Under the pieces are notes generated by a model. The model searched no databases. It saw nothing but the letters and a program-made list of their open reading frames with translations, and was not told where the DNA came from. A stretch of 43,015 nt of DNA from Deltaproteobacteria bacterium (GTDB lineage: Bacteria; Desulfobacterota; Dissulfuribacteria; Dissulfuribacterales; UBA3076): positions 15,413 to 58,427 of the forward strand of contig PQXD01000015.1 of NCBI GenBank assembly GCA_003194485.1, written 5' to 3'. Within the stretch, counting starts at the first letter, position 1. Every line of letters starts with the position of its first letter. Positions 14,414 to 23,420 of this stretch are shown one piece after another. The position numbers were made by a program, and so were the translations under genes.

Positions 14414-15670
14414 TCATAATAAAAAGAGGGCGAGCACCTTGTATATAAGCATGGCCAGGACCATCGTAAAAGGCAGGGTCACTACCCATGAAAATCCTAT
14501 GTTTTTCAGGATACGCAGATCGAGCGCCCCTATGCCCCGCATGAGCCCTACGCCCACCACTGATCCTACCAGCACGTGGGTGGTTGAAACCGGCAAACCA
14601 AGGCGGGAGCATATCAGAATGGTGGTGGCTGCTCCGAACTGGGCACAAAATCCCCGGATCGGCGTAATCTCCGTAATATTTTTTCCTATGGTCTCAAGGA
14701 CGCGGGTACCAAATACATAAAGCCCCCCGCCCACAGCGATGCCGCCTATAAAAAGCATCCAGAACGGCACCTCCACCTGCAGGGCCACTGACTTGGTCTC
14801 GACCACGGAAAAGATGGCCGCAAGCGGGCCGACGGCATTTGCCACATCGTTGGCTCCATGGGCAAAGGCGACATAACAGGCCGCCAGTACCTGAAGCTGG
14901 GCAAAGAAACATTCGGCAGGGGAGAACCCCTGGGGATTGGGCCCCAGCTCACACTTAACATGTACCTGCCAGCGTACCCATTTCCGGCCGAACATGGCCG
15001 CCAGGGCCGCGCAAGGGATAGTGAGCAACACCGTATAGAAAAAACCTACGTCGAGGTGGAGATTCTTGAGGCCCTTAAATATAAAGGAAAGGATGAGCAC
15101 CAACATCACAAAGAAGATCATGCCTGGTGCATAGTGAACCGCTGCTGCATATGGATCCCCGGCGGCCATGACCCTTTTTTCAAGAAAATAGTAAATGCCT
15201 CCTGCAATCAAGGCCCCTGCAACCGGTGAAATGACCCAACTGAGAGCAATACTGATGATCTTACCCCAGCTGACGGCGCCTGCGCCCACACTTATTATCC
15301 CAAAGCCGACCACAGCGCCCACGATGGCGTGTGTGGTGGAGACAGGCAGCCCAAAGTATGTAGCCAGATGCACCCAGAGACCGGCTGCGATGAGTGCGGC
15401 AAACATCCCGAGCATCAAATTGTTGGGCGCGTCCATCAGGAGACCCGGGTCAATGATTCCCTTGCTGATAGTGCCGGTTACATACCCGCCTGCAAGTGTA
15501 GCGCCGAGCACATTTGCAATTATCGAAATTATTACCGCCTGCCTCAGGGTCAACGCCCGGGAGCCGACCGCGGTCCCCATGGCGTTGGCAAGGTCATTGG
15601 CGCCGATATTGGCTGCCATGTAAAGACCGATCAGCGTGGCGATCGATAAGATGATGACATCAATGTTCAT
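14414..15670 (-). CDS. PiT-family inorganic phosphate transporter
   Basis: A 418-residue membrane protein with about ten hydrophobic segments and the two PiT signature repeats: GANDLANAMGTAVGSRAL near residues 23-40 and HGANDVANAVGPLAAIF near 265-280, each accompanied by a GLPVSTTHA/V motif (about 109-117 and 376-384). PiT carriers import phosphate (or metal-phosphate complexes) driven by H+ or Na+. The partner DUF47 gene lies immediately downstream. Upstream is an extragenic repeat and then the carA relic, so pit-DUF47 may have inserted into, or been left behind within, an old carA-carB-purF run. Confidence 0.94.
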   Translation of the reverse strand: MNIDVIILSIATLIGLYMAANIGANDLANAMGTAVGSRALTLRQAVIISIIANVLGATLAGGYVTGTISKGIIDPGLLMDAPNNLMLGMFAALIAAGLWVHLATYFGLPVSTTHAIVGAVVGFGIISVGAGAVSWGKIISIALSWVISPVAGALIAGGIYYFLEKRVMAAGDPYAAAVHYAPGMIFFVMLVLILSFIFKGLKNLHLDVGFFYTVLLTIPCAALAAMFGRKWVRWQVHVKCELGPNPQGFSPAECFFAQLQVLAACYVAFAHGANDVANAVGPLAAIFSVVETKSVALQVEVPFWMLFIGGIAVGGGLYVFGTRVLETIGKNITEITPIRGFCAQFGAATTILICSRLGLPVSTTHVLVGSVVGVGLMRGIGALDLRILKNIGFSWVVTLPFTMVLAMLIYKVLALFLL

Positions 15671-15680
15671 ATCTTATAGC

Positions 15681-16018
15681 TTATAACCGTTCACGGAACG
15701 CCGAAATTAGAAAATAGAAATTGGAAATTTGGCCATATCTGATAGCTCTTCTGTCAATTTGCATACATCCAGTTCGTAAACTCGTTTCACCTCTGAGGAT
15801 GGTGCGTCCCCTCTTTTCCGGGGATCGAAATATATTCAGCTTTACTCCGAAATCCATGGCCACTACACGCCACGAGCCAGGTTTGTCAGGCCACTGGAAT
15901 TGATCAAGATCCATGCCCGGATTGACCAGGCGCCCGTCCTGCCATTTGTCTCGCAACGGCCGGTAAAGGAACGGCCCCTGAATACCATTCCGTCTGCCAG
16001 GGCCAATAAGGCTTTCAT
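15681..16018 (-). pseudogene. Decayed carA (carbamoyl-phosphate synthase small subunit) with internal deletion and frameshift
   Basis: Beginning at an ATG at 16018, two bases after the hisF stop, the sequence reads MKALLALADGMVFRGRSFTG, a typical CarA N-terminus. Near 15955 the CarA match breaks. It resumes in another frame with a piece from the middle of CarA (FQWPDKPGSWRVVAMDFGVK, then LNIFRS), matching the segment that leads into the glutaminase domain. The glutaminase catalytic Cys, His and Glu are all absent, and the 3' end runs into repeat-like sequence. About 80-90 recognisable codons of about 370 remain. No intact carA is in the window; one should exist elsewhere if the intact carB is used. 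Confidence 0.82.
15684..15735. repeat. Extragenic repeat patch upstream of pit
   Basis: Contains AACCGTTCACGGAACG, a form of the GAACGGTT repeat, followed by AAATTAGAAAATAGAAATTGG, shortened here to its style of A/T-rich GAAATT units similar to those between ATPase subunits K and F. It forms the end of the carA relic frame, so the relic was probably eroded by repeat insertion or deletion here. Confidence 0.4.
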
Positions 16019-16020
16019 TT

Positions 16021-16800
16021 CTACCAGGTATTGCGGACCTTTATGCCGCGGGAGCGCAGTTCGTCCTTGATCTGTTTGATAGTATAGGTCCCATAGTGGA
16101 CAATAGATGCTATGAGTGCGGCATCTGCCTTGGCATACTTCAACACATCATACATGTGGTCTATGTTTCCGGCGCCGCCGGAGGCAATTACCGGGATATT
16201 CACGTTTCCGGAAATAAGCGACGTCAGCGCGATTTCATAACCCTGTTGCGTACCGTCTGCATCGATGGAGTTCAGGCATATTTCACCTGCCCCCGAATCC
16301 TCGGCCTTTCTGGCCCAGGCAAGTGCGTCAATGCCTGTATACGTCCTGCCGCCATGGATGACGATTTCATAACCTGACGGAGTTCTGCCGGAAGGCTCGA
16401 CCTTTTTGACGTCCATCCCGAGGACAATGCACTGGCTCCCAAAGGCCCTTGCCCCCTCGGAAATGATCTCGGGGTCCTTCACTGCTGCGGTATTGACACT
16501 CACTTTTTCCGCTCCGGCCAGGAGCACGGCGCGCATGTCCTCAATGGTCCTGATTCCACCGCCCACGGAAAAGGGTATGAAAATCTCCTCAGCCACACGG
16601 CGAACAACATCTATCATAATGTCACGCCTCTCACTGGAGGCGGTTATATCATAAAAGACGATCTCGTCCGCTCCCTCTTCATAATAGAACCTGGCCATTT
16701 CCACCGGGTCGCCGATATCCACATTCTCTTTAAATTTTATACCTTTTGTTGTCTTCCCGTCTCTCACATCAAGACAGGGTATGATCCTCTTACTCAGCAT
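16021..16800 (-). CDS. hisF: Imidazole glycerol phosphate synthase cyclase subunit HisF
   Basis: HisF takes ammonia from HisH to convert PRFAR into imidazole glycerol phosphate and AICAR, linking histidine and purine synthesis. The 259-residue (beta-alpha)8 barrel has the catalytic aspartates in PCLDVRDG (D11) and LGMDV (about D130), the phosphate-binding VGGGIRT and the C-terminal ASGGAGN loop. Length is standard. Its start overlaps the hisH stop by 11 bases, so the two subunits are translationally coupled. The carA relic begins two bases after its stop. Confidence 0.96.
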   Translation of the reverse strand: MLSKRIIPCLDVRDGKTTKGIKFKENVDIGDPVEMARFYYEEGADEIVFYDITASSERRDIMIDVVRRVAEEIFIPFSVGGGIRTIEDMRAVLLAGAEKVSVNTAAVKDPEIISEGARAFGSQCIVLGMDVKKVEPSGRTPSGYEIVIHGGRTYTGIDALAWARKAEDSGAGEICLNSIDADGTQQGYEIALTSLISGNVNIPVIASGGAGNIDHMYDVLKYAKADAALIASIVHYGTYTIKQIKDELRSRGIKVRNTW

Positions 16801-17428
16801 AATGACCGTTCCATGTACAGAAGTTTTTCAGGATTTTCAGACCAGGGGTTCCGCTCTTTTCAGGATGAAACTGCGTGGCGATCAGGTTCTTGCAGCCGAT
16901 AATGGACGGAAACTCTATTCCGTAATCAGTAGTCCCGATGACGCATTTGTCTGAAGCAGGCATTGGATAATAGGAATGGACAAAATAGAATTCGTCAGCC
17001 GGCTTAATCCCTTCCAGCACCGGATGCCTTTTGACTAAATGAACGCCGTTCCATCCCATATGGGGTATTTTAAGGCGCTCATTTTCCTTGGAAAAAAGGG
17101 GAGAGGGAAACATCTTCACATCTCCGCTGATTAATCCTAAGCACTGCGTACTGTTCTCTTCGCTTCTATCCAGTATGATCTGCGCACCCAGACATATTCC
17201 CAGGATCGGCTTGCCGGTCTCAAAGGCATGCCTCAAGACTTTGTCCAGACCAAGATGTCTCAGGTCGGCGATTGCCTGACCGGCCGCCCCCACTCCGGGA
17301 AAGATAATCCTTTCAGAGCCGAGTACTTCTTCCCTGTCTTGAGTAATACAACAGGGAAACCCCAGCTTCTTAAGAGCACGTTCCACACTCTTCAGGTTTC
17401 CGGCCTTGTAATCAATGATCGCAATCAA
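16790..17428 (-). CDS. hisH: Imidazole glycerol phosphate synthase glutaminase subunit HisH
   Basis: Class I glutamine amidotransferase that supplies ammonia to HisF. The 212-residue product has the nucleophile in ILGICLGAQ (C79) and the His-Glu pair in TQFHPEKSG. The oxyanion-strand motif [10 protein letters not shown] lies near residues 43-52. The start is a TTG at 17428, in a segment that also reads GAGGTATAATAAATAAATTG; the same bases offer a TATAAT -10-like box, so either initiation is weak or a promoter lies very close. No ATG fits. It heads the minus-strand his-car-pur run. Confidence 0.94.
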   Translation of the reverse strand: MIAIIDYKAGNLKSVERALKKLGFPCCITQDREEVLGSERIIFPGVGAAGQAIADLRHLGLDKVLRHAFETGKPILGICLGAQIILDRSEENSTQCLGLISGDVKMFPSPLFSKENERLKIPHMGWNGVHLVKRHPVLEGIKPADEFYFVHSYYPMPASDKCVIGTTDYGIEFPSIIGCKNLIATQFHPEKSGTPGLKILKNFCTWNGHYAE

Positions 17429-17487
17429 TTTATTTATTATACCTCAGTGATTCCGCTCAAAAAGCTATCATAGCCAACCTAACGTGG

Positions 17488-17641
17488 TTGTTTTGAAAGA
17501 TGAACATCGAACATCGAACGTCCAACATCCAACATCGAATAAAAAAACAAATACCCAATACCGAACCTTCAACAGCTATTTCTGTTTCTTCATCTTTTTC
17601 CATTCAACATTCGATGTTGGACGTTCGATGTTCGATGTTCA
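17488..17641. repeat. Large palindromic repeat of GAACATCGAACGTCC type
   Basis: Positions 17501-17529 and 17613-17641 are perfect reverse complements over 29 bases (core TGAACATCGAACATCG, then AACGTCCAACATC), enclosing about 83 bases that include CCAATACCGAACC. A second, near-identical copy of the left side, in the opposite orientation, lies at 29549-29627, sharing even the flanking TTGTTTTGAAAGATG and the ATACCCAATACCGAA-type segment. The element sits between hisH and the glutamate synthase fusion gene, so it may shape the 3' end of the latter's transcript. The 294 bases between the genes hold nothing else. Confidence 0.85.
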
Positions 17642-17722
17642 TTACTAAACTCTACCAACATGTGAATGTGCCCTCTTTCAGCTCCTATGCAACGCAGCAG
17701 ATGGGGTATTTCAGCGGAATCA

Positions 17723-20056
17723 TCAAATATTTTCCTCCATCTCCCACACCCCACAGGGGCAAATGGCTGCGCAGAAGCCGCACCCTATGCACTTGTCTTC
17801 GATAACTGTATACTCGAATTCTCCCCCCGGCCCCCCTAATCTCTTGATTGCCCCGTGATAGCATGCGGTCTCACACATGTGGCAATCCCTGCAGGCCCCG
17901 CAGGAGGCGCAGCGGTCGGCCTCCTGTTCCGGGACAAATTCCTCGCCATGGGAGACCTCGTAATAGACAAGCTTAATCCGGTCGCAGGGAATTGCAGGCC
18001 GCTTTTCAGGTTCGTAATCCGTGTGCATCATCATGGCATGGATTGCCTCTGCCGCCCTGCGTCCTGCACCAATGGCATGAGTGATCAATCCGGGCTGCGT
18101 GGCGTCACCCACGGCAAAGACCTTCACATCCGAGGTCTGGCCCATTTCGTTCACCACGATATAGCCTCGTTCGGTATGGATCTCCCGGGGAAGGAAATCC
18201 AGAATAGGGACCTCGCCAATGGAGATGATGACCGTATCGGCCTCAAGAGACGTACCGTCCTTGAAATATATTGTCCGTGCCGCCTTGTCATAGCGTTCCG
18301 TAATTTTGGGATAGAGGATCCGGGTCCCTCTTGACTTTGCCGCCTCCCGCTCCCTTCCGAAACTGGCAGGGGCCTGGATGTCCACTGCCGTAACCGACTC
18401 TGCTCCGCAGTTGTAGGCCTCGCAGGCGATGTCCATGCCCACATTTCCGGCGCCGATGATGACGACTTTCTGGCCCGTTAGGTCCGGCTTTTTACCCAGG
18501 TTAACGGCCTTTAAGAACTCGATGCCGGCCGTGACATCTTCGTTTCCAGGAAAGGGGATGGTGCGGGGCTGGTGTGCACCGCAGGCAATGATCACGACTT
18601 CATGATTCCGGTAAATCTCCCGGAATGCATTCAGGTCAATTCGCTGGCCAAGATGTACATGTACTCCGATCTCTGTGAAGCGGGAGATCTCCTTTTCCAG
18701 CACCTCATGGTTCAGGCGTTCTCTGGGGATACAGGATTCCACCTTGCCCCCGAGTTTTCCGGCCGCCTCATAGAGATCTACTTCATGCCCCCTGAGGGCC
18801 AGTTGCCAGGCCGCTGACATACCTCCGGGCCCGCCGCCGATGATACCAACTTTACGCCCGGTAGGGGATGCAGGTTTTGGGGCAGGCACATCCAGACTAA
18901 GCCGTCCCATAGCGGCGATGTCCACAGGTCTGTCAAATTGTGCGCGGGTACAGGCCTGCATGCAGAGATTCGGGCAGAGCTGGCCGCAGACCGTTGCCGG
19001 GAAAGGGCTGTATTTCAGGACGAGGGAAAGGGCCTCTTCCAGACGACCTTCCCTGATAAGGGCCGCGCGTTTATTCGAGGGTATCCCCGAAGGACATGCA
19101 GCTACGCATGGAGGGAGATATTTCTCGTTGTTCCAGACCGGTTTGAGCCGGCGGTCTGCGCCGGTCGTGATATAGGGAAGTACCGTCTGCGGGTGCTCGA
19201 TATATTCTCCGAAGATACCTCCCCGGCCCACATCCTTTTCCCAGACCTGGACATGAAATTCGCTGAGGGGCATCTTCAATCCCGGTCGCGCCGTGCGCTC
19301 TGCAGGGGTATAGGCAATTAGTTTTTTCCAGTGCGATGGGTCCTGGGCCAAAAGATCGTGGTACTCAGTCCGGTCTATCGCCTTTAGATACGGCTTTATG
19401 TTTTCAGTAAGCCACTCCCAGTCTTTGGAGGTAAGATCCGCAAGTCTGACATCCCTGGCGCTGTATCCCTTAATAGGGCCACGGAAGTAGATGGTACCGC
19501 CCACCATGCCCACACAGGGCCGATAGCCCAGAATGTTTTCAGGATTTCGGGGATTTACGCCGCAGACCACCGCAATGCCCCCTGCCTTGAATTCGGCAAA
19601 GGAATCACCCACGTCTCTGAAATACCAGGACTGGAGCGGTTCAAAGCGGGGATTCCTTTTAGTCATTGTATCACAACGGGCACCGCCGCCGCCCTGCACA
19701 TACAGAATCCCCTGTGCACCGGCATTATGTGCCCCATTGGTCACATCCCCCAGCACCGTGATCCTGGCACCGCAGTTGAGCCAGCCCACATCGTCTGAAC
19801 AGCTGCCTTCAACCACAATCTCCGTCCCGTACATGCCCATACTGCCCAGGCGCTGGCCCACCGGCCCGCGAACGGTTATGGAGACCTTCTCATTCCTGGG
19901 CCAGATCCGGCCGCCGATGCCATGTTGCCCCTGTGCCTCGACAACCAGTTGCCGGGCCCCGTCAGTGATGGCCTGCTGTATCCGCTCTTCCAGGGCCTTG
20001 GAGGAGACACGGCGGCCGCCGGGATTACCGTTAATTGTCACTTTTTCCGAAGTCAT
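17723..20056 (-). CDS. Glutamate synthase GXGXG-domain / GltD-like / ferredoxin fusion protein
   Basis: A 777-residue modular protein. Residues about 1-230 form the GXGXG beta-helix normally found at the C-terminus of GltB. Residues about 300-680 are a GltD-type NAD(P)H:FAD oxidoreductase, with an N-terminal Cys-rich Fe-S segment (CVAACPSGIP and VCGQLCPNLCMQACTR), an FAD site at VGIIGGGPGGMSAAWQLA and an NAD(P) site at VVIIGAGNVGMDIACEA. Residues about 715-777 add a ferredoxin tail with CASCGACRDCHMCETAC and CIGCGFCAAICPCG. It should pass electrons from NAD(P)H or ferredoxin to the FMN subunit encoded upstream. Together with the next two genes upstream it makes a split glutamate synthase. Confidence 0.93.
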   Translation of the reverse strand: MTSEKVTINGNPGGRRVSSKALEERIQQAITDGARQLVVEAQGQHGIGGRIWPRNEKVSITVRGPVGQRLGSMGMYGTEIVVEGSCSDDVGWLNCGARITVLGDVTNGAHNAGAQGILYVQGGGGARCDTMTKRNPRFEPLQSWYFRDVGDSFAEFKAGGIAVVCGVNPRNPENILGYRPCVGMVGGTIYFRGPIKGYSARDVRLADLTSKDWEWLTENIKPYLKAIDRTEYHDLLAQDPSHWKKLIAYTPAERTARPGLKMPLSEFHVQVWEKDVGRGGIFGEYIEHPQTVLPYITTGADRRLKPVWNNEKYLPPCVAACPSGIPSNKRAALIREGRLEEALSLVLKYSPFPATVCGQLCPNLCMQACTRAQFDRPVDIAAMGRLSLDVPAPKPASPTGRKVGIIGGGPGGMSAAWQLALRGHEVDLYEAAGKLGGKVESCIPRERLNHEVLEKEISRFTEIGVHVHLGQRIDLNAFREIYRNHEVVIIACGAHQPRTIPFPGNEDVTAGIEFLKAVNLGKKPDLTGQKVVIIGAGNVGMDIACEAYNCGAESVTAVDIQAPASFGREREAAKSRGTRILYPKITERYDKAARTIYFKDGTSLEADTVIISIGEVPILDFLPREIHTERGYIVVNEMGQTSDVKVFAVGDATQPGLITHAIGAGRRAAEAIHAMMMHTDYEPEKRPAIPCDRIKLVYYEVSHGEEFVPEQEADRCASCGACRDCHMCETACYHGAIKRLGGPGGEFEYTVIEDKCIGCGFCAAICPCGVWEMEENI

Positions 20057-20080
20057 AATTACTAATTATAATTGTTTTAA

Positions 20081-20116
20081 ACGTTCAGAGGTTCAGAGTT
20101 CACCGTTCAGGGTTAT
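20081..20116. repeat. GTTCAGAGGTTCAGAG-type repeat
   Basis: A run of GTTCAG/GTTCAC units (ACGTTCAGAGGTTCAGAG, then CACCGTTCAGGGTTA) just upstream of the fusion gene. It is the reverse-complement style of the TGAACCC tandem at 13653-13700. Confidence 0.5.
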
Positions 20117-20156
20117 CTTTCTTCAGTTTCTGATCCGGAAATGAGGAATTTTTCGC

Positions 20157-20302
20157 AAGAGCCGCTTGCAAAACTCAAGATTTTGTTCGAGGGCAAGGCG
20201 CGAGGAGGTGAAAAAGCGCAGTGTACTGGGTGTACATGAGCATTTTTCACCGACGAGCAACGCAGCCCTCGGGCAAAAGATGGGTTTTGTAAGTGGCTCT
20301 TT
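20157..20302. repeat. Long palindromic repeat (about 70-base arms)
   Basis: The left arm (20157-20227) and right arm (20232-20302) are imperfect reverse complements along their whole length. Matching blocks include AAGAGCC, CAAAAC, TTTTG, CGAGGGC, GGTGAAAAA and TGTAC, and the tip lies around GTACTGGGTGTAC. It begins at the stop codon of the FMN subunit gene. A partial copy of the left arm (CGCTTGCAAAACTCAGGATT) lies near 38693-38715. It looks like a non-autonomous mobile or REP-like element and could act as a transcript stabiliser between the two glutamate synthase genes. Confidence 0.8.
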
Positions 20303-21956
20303 AGCAGGCATAATCAATCTCTAGCCTCTCCGCTATAGCCTTGTCACCTACGCTGAGGCCGTCCGACATGCCGATTGGCAACTGCGTACTCCGGCCCATG
20401 GGGGCAAATATCTTTTTCAGCTCTGTCTCAGCGCTCTTGAAGACCTCTACCACACGTTCAGCCACTTTATCAGGGTCCAGCCGGCGGTAAAGCCTGGGGT
20501 TTTGAGTGGTAATGCCCCGTGGGCACTTGCCGGTGTTGCAAAGGTTACACCGGTTGTACTCGTCGCCCAGGCACCCGGCTGCGGCCTGCATGATATATTT
20601 CCCCATATCTACGGCGCTGGCCCCGAGCATGATCATGGCAGCGGCATTTGCTGCCAGGTTCCCTGTCTTGCCCATTCCACCGGCAGCGATGAGCGGAAGC
20701 TCGTTCTGTTTCCCCTGTCTGACCAGATCCAGATAGCAGTCTCTGATATTGGAAGCAATGGGATGCCCCATTTTGTCCATAGAAATATTATAGGCCGCTC
20801 CGGTCCCGCCGTCTTCACCATCAATGCACAAGGCAGCGGCATAAGGATTTCTGGCCAGGTTGTTAAGGACCGCCCGGGCGGTCCTGGTGCCGGAGATCTT
20901 GGGATAGACCGGCACACGGAAACCCCAGGCCATGGACATGGACTGGATCATCTTGGCCACTGCCTCCTCGATGGAGTATTTAGTCTGGTGTGTGGGGGGG
21001 GAGGCGAGATCGACGTACATAGGGACACCGCGGATTCCGGCAATAAGCTTCAGTACCTTGTAGGACATCAGAAGGCCGCCGTCCCCCGGCTTTGCACCCT
21101 GGCCGTACTTGATCTCGATGGCACACGGATCCTCAACCATATCCGGCAGGGCGTGAATGATCTCATCCCATCCGAAGTAGCCGGATGCGATCTGAGGTAT
21201 GAAATACTTCAGGAAGCGGGAGCGCAGGAGCCTGGGCGGCATGCCGCCTTCCCCGGAACACATAACCACCGGCATCCCCTCCACCTCATTGAGATAGGTG
21301 ATGCCCATTGCCAGGCCCTCCCACATGGGCGGGGAAACGGCGCCTATGGACATGCTCCCGATACGGATGGGGAATATCTCCCTCACAGGAGGGATGAAGG
21401 TATCGTCTCCTACTGTCAATAAGTTATCCTTCACCTTGAGGGGCAGCTTCTCAGGGGGCAGGATACGCCCTAAAAGGGTCCGGATATGGAACTCGTGCCT
21501 GCCTGCATCCAGGGCGGGGTCTGTCAGCATCGAGATGCGGGTGAACTTGAGCTTGTCCAGAGTGCTTGGGCTGGGATCATTGCGCCTCCCGCCGCGCTTA
21601 TACGGCGTTCCTCCAAGGTTCTTGTGAAACAGAAATTTGTGCCGCGGATTGTAATACGGGGCGATTGCCGCATTCGGACATACCAGGCTGCACATTCCGC
21701 AACCGGTGCAGTAACGTTCAATGTCATTAACCTGGCGGATCCCGTGGGTTATCTTTCGTATAGTGCTGGGCATCAGGGTCCCGGATTCAGAGTACACAAG
21801 GCGCCGGGCAAAGACAGCCGGCTCAATAGCCTGCTGCGGGCACACAGCAGTACAACGGCCGCAGCGGGTACAACGGTCTTCCCTCCATTGTATAATGTAA
21901 GGGAAGTCTTGCAGCGTCAATTGTCCATTGTGGTCTAGCCGTGAAGCTGGTTCCAT
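20301..21956 (-). CDS. Glutamate synthase FMN subunit with N-terminal ferredoxin domain
   Basis: The central synthase domain of GltB as a stand-alone 551-residue protein, preceded by a two-cluster ferredoxin domain (CTRCGRCTAVCPQQAIEP at about residues 32-49 and CTGCGMCSLVCPNAAI near 84-99). The synthase part carries the FMN-barrel motifs (IKYGQGAKPGDGG, IDGEDGGTGAAYN) and a Cys group (CNLCNTGKCPRGITTQ) corresponding to the [3Fe-4S] region of GltB. It makes glutamate from 2-oxoglutarate and ammonia channelled from the amidotransferase subunit. The start overlaps the end of the upstream amidotransferase gene by 22 bases. This archaeal/anaerobe-style split arrangement suggests ferredoxin can serve as donor. 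Confidence 0.94.
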   Translation of the reverse strand: MEPASRLDHNGQLTLQDFPYIIQWREDRCTRCGRCTAVCPQQAIEPAVFARRLVYSESGTLMPSTIRKITHGIRQVNDIERYCTGCGMCSLVCPNAAIAPYYNPRHKFLFHKNLGGTPYKRGGRRNDPSPSTLDKLKFTRISMLTDPALDAGRHEFHIRTLLGRILPPEKLPLKVKDNLLTVGDDTFIPPVREIFPIRIGSMSIGAVSPPMWEGLAMGITYLNEVEGMPVVMCSGEGGMPPRLLRSRFLKYFIPQIASGYFGWDEIIHALPDMVEDPCAIEIKYGQGAKPGDGGLLMSYKVLKLIAGIRGVPMYVDLASPPTHQTKYSIEEAVAKMIQSMSMAWGFRVPVYPKISGTRTARAVLNNLARNPYAAALCIDGEDGGTGAAYNISMDKMGHPIASNIRDCYLDLVRQGKQNELPLIAAGGMGKTGNLAANAAAMIMLGASAVDMGKYIMQAAAGCLGDEYNRCNLCNTGKCPRGITTQNPRLYRRLDPDKVAERVVEVFKSAETELKKIFAPMGRSTQLPIGMSDGLSVGDKAIAERLEIDYAC

Positions 21957-23050
21957 ACCTGGACCTCCCGGGCATTGGGTGTCACTATTGCCATGTCATA
22001 TTTTGAAGGAAAAATGTCAGCAGAGCGGTCACGCCGGGAGATCGCCCTGTCCAGCCCGCACATCTCGCTCATAAGTGCGTATTTTCCCTTGGCCCCGCCA
22101 ACAACCCCTGGCCTGAGCTTTTTGGAGTCCTGTACCATGAAGATTGTTCCATCAGGTATAAAACCGATGACCATGTTGGGACCGTCTATGCACAGAGGCC
22201 GAAGACTCTTTTTGAGCAGGCTGACGGCCTCGGCGTCCGCTCGCTCGCGGATCTCCTCGTCCTTCAAGGGGGTAATGACGTCCTTATAATATGTCAGGGG
22301 ATATTTTAGTTGCCGGTGGCTGAAGTGCAGGATATGAGTGAATACCTCGCTGTCGCTGTTGTAGCCCATGTAACCGGGGAATCCGCGGCTGGTCAGGTAC
22401 TCCCGGATAGGAACAAAGGCCGTGTTCTCGCCGTTAGTCATGGTGCAATAACCCTGAATAAAGAAGGGGTGGCAGGCATAGAGATAGATGGCGTAGTTTG
22501 TATTTTGCCGCCCCTGGGCCAGGATCACCTTGGCCTGCAGGGACGGATCATCCAGGCCGAAGAACTCCCCTAACTGCAACGGATCTCCCACTTCCTTCAA
22601 TGCGAGACAATCAGGATAGAAAGAAAATATAAATAGGGAGTGATCTTTTTCTCCCATACGCCTCAGGTCCAGCCTGGTCTCAAGCAGGAGTTGTTCCCAC
22701 TCAACCTGGGCCTTCGGCTCATATGGCGAAGGATACTGATAGGCCTTTGCGAAGTAGTGGTCACGGGGTCCTGTCTCCATGCCCGCGACATGCTTGATCT
22801 TCGGCTCCCAACTGTATTTGACCCGAAAGCCTGCTTTCTGCATGTAATCATCCAGCATCTCAAGGCCTTTATGGGTACAGCAGCCGGAAAGGATGGGATA
22901 GCTCTTGAGATCCTCAAATGGCCCGCCCAGATCCTTCATGACCAGGCCAAGACCGGAGCCGTCATGTCCTTCTTTCATGGTCTCCAGCGCCAGGATATTT
23001 TCCATTGGGGAAAAATATGAACTGGAGGTGATGGCGCTGAGTCGGCACAT
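21935..23050 (-). CDS. Glutamate synthase glutaminase (class II amidotransferase) subunit
   Basis: Ntn-type glutaminase that releases ammonia from glutamine for the FMN subunit. The start at 23050 (reading MCRLSAITSS) puts the catalytic cysteine at position 2, as required in this class, and is preceded by AAAGGAGGAAGC; the longer frame from 23077 would bury it. KEGHDGSGLGLVMKDLGG is the GltB-like segment following the nucleophile. The 371-residue length suits a free-standing GltB N-terminal domain. It is the first gene of the minus-strand set and lies divergent from carB across a 370-base gap, so the transcript probably begins there. Confidence 0.9.
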   Translation of the reverse strand: MCRLSAITSSSYFSPMENILALETMKEGHDGSGLGLVMKDLGGPFEDLKSYPILSGCCTHKGLEMLDDYMQKAGFRVKYSWEPKIKHVAGMETGPRDHYFAKAYQYPSPYEPKAQVEWEQLLLETRLDLRRMGEKDHSLFIFSFYPDCLALKEVGDPLQLGEFFGLDDPSLQAKVILAQGRQNTNYAIYLYACHPFFIQGYCTMTNGENTAFVPIREYLTSRGFPGYMGYNSDSEVFTHILHFSHRQLKYPLTYYKDVITPLKDEEIRERADAEAVSLLKKSLRPLCIDGPNMVIGFIPDGTIFMVQDSKKLRPGVVGGAKGKYALMSEMCGLDRAISRRDRSADIFPSKYDMAIVTPNAREVQVWNQLHG

Positions 23051-23420
23051 GCTTCCTCCTTTTGATTGTGATGACACTTCAGGCCGAAAGGGTTAAAATC
23101 TGTAATAGAGACTTAATGAATTCTGCCGGGCAATCGTTTTCCCAGCATATTATATTCTTACTTTAGTTCGTGGACATTTTCAATATAGGGGGGTTATTAT
23201 CAGTTTGGAAATTTTGTAAGCGTTCACAGGGCACAGCATCTGCTTTGTTGTCGGACACTTGAAGTACAGGAAGTACGTCTGCGTATCCTCCGCCTCGCAT
23301 CTGCAGCACCCTGTAAACGCTTACAGCTCGGTAGGTTGCGATAAAACTGGCGTTGTAACCCCGTGAACGGTTACGAAGTTTTGATGGTTGAATAATGATT
23401 TCTAATGAAAGGATAATTTA
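23051..23420. promoter_or_regulatory. Divergent intergenic region with an inverted repeat
   Basis: This gap separates the minus-strand glutamate synthase run from carB and must hold both promoters, but I see no clear -35/-10 pair or sigma-54 box. TGTAAGCGTTCACAGGG at 23215-23231 and CCCTGTAAACGCTTACA at 23309-23325 are inverted copies with one mismatch. GCATCTGC occurs as a direct repeat inside both arms (23236-23243 and 23297-23304). A GTGAACGGTTAC repeat unit lies at about 23363-23374. The palindrome could be a mobile repeat or a structured leader of carB. Confidence 0.45.
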
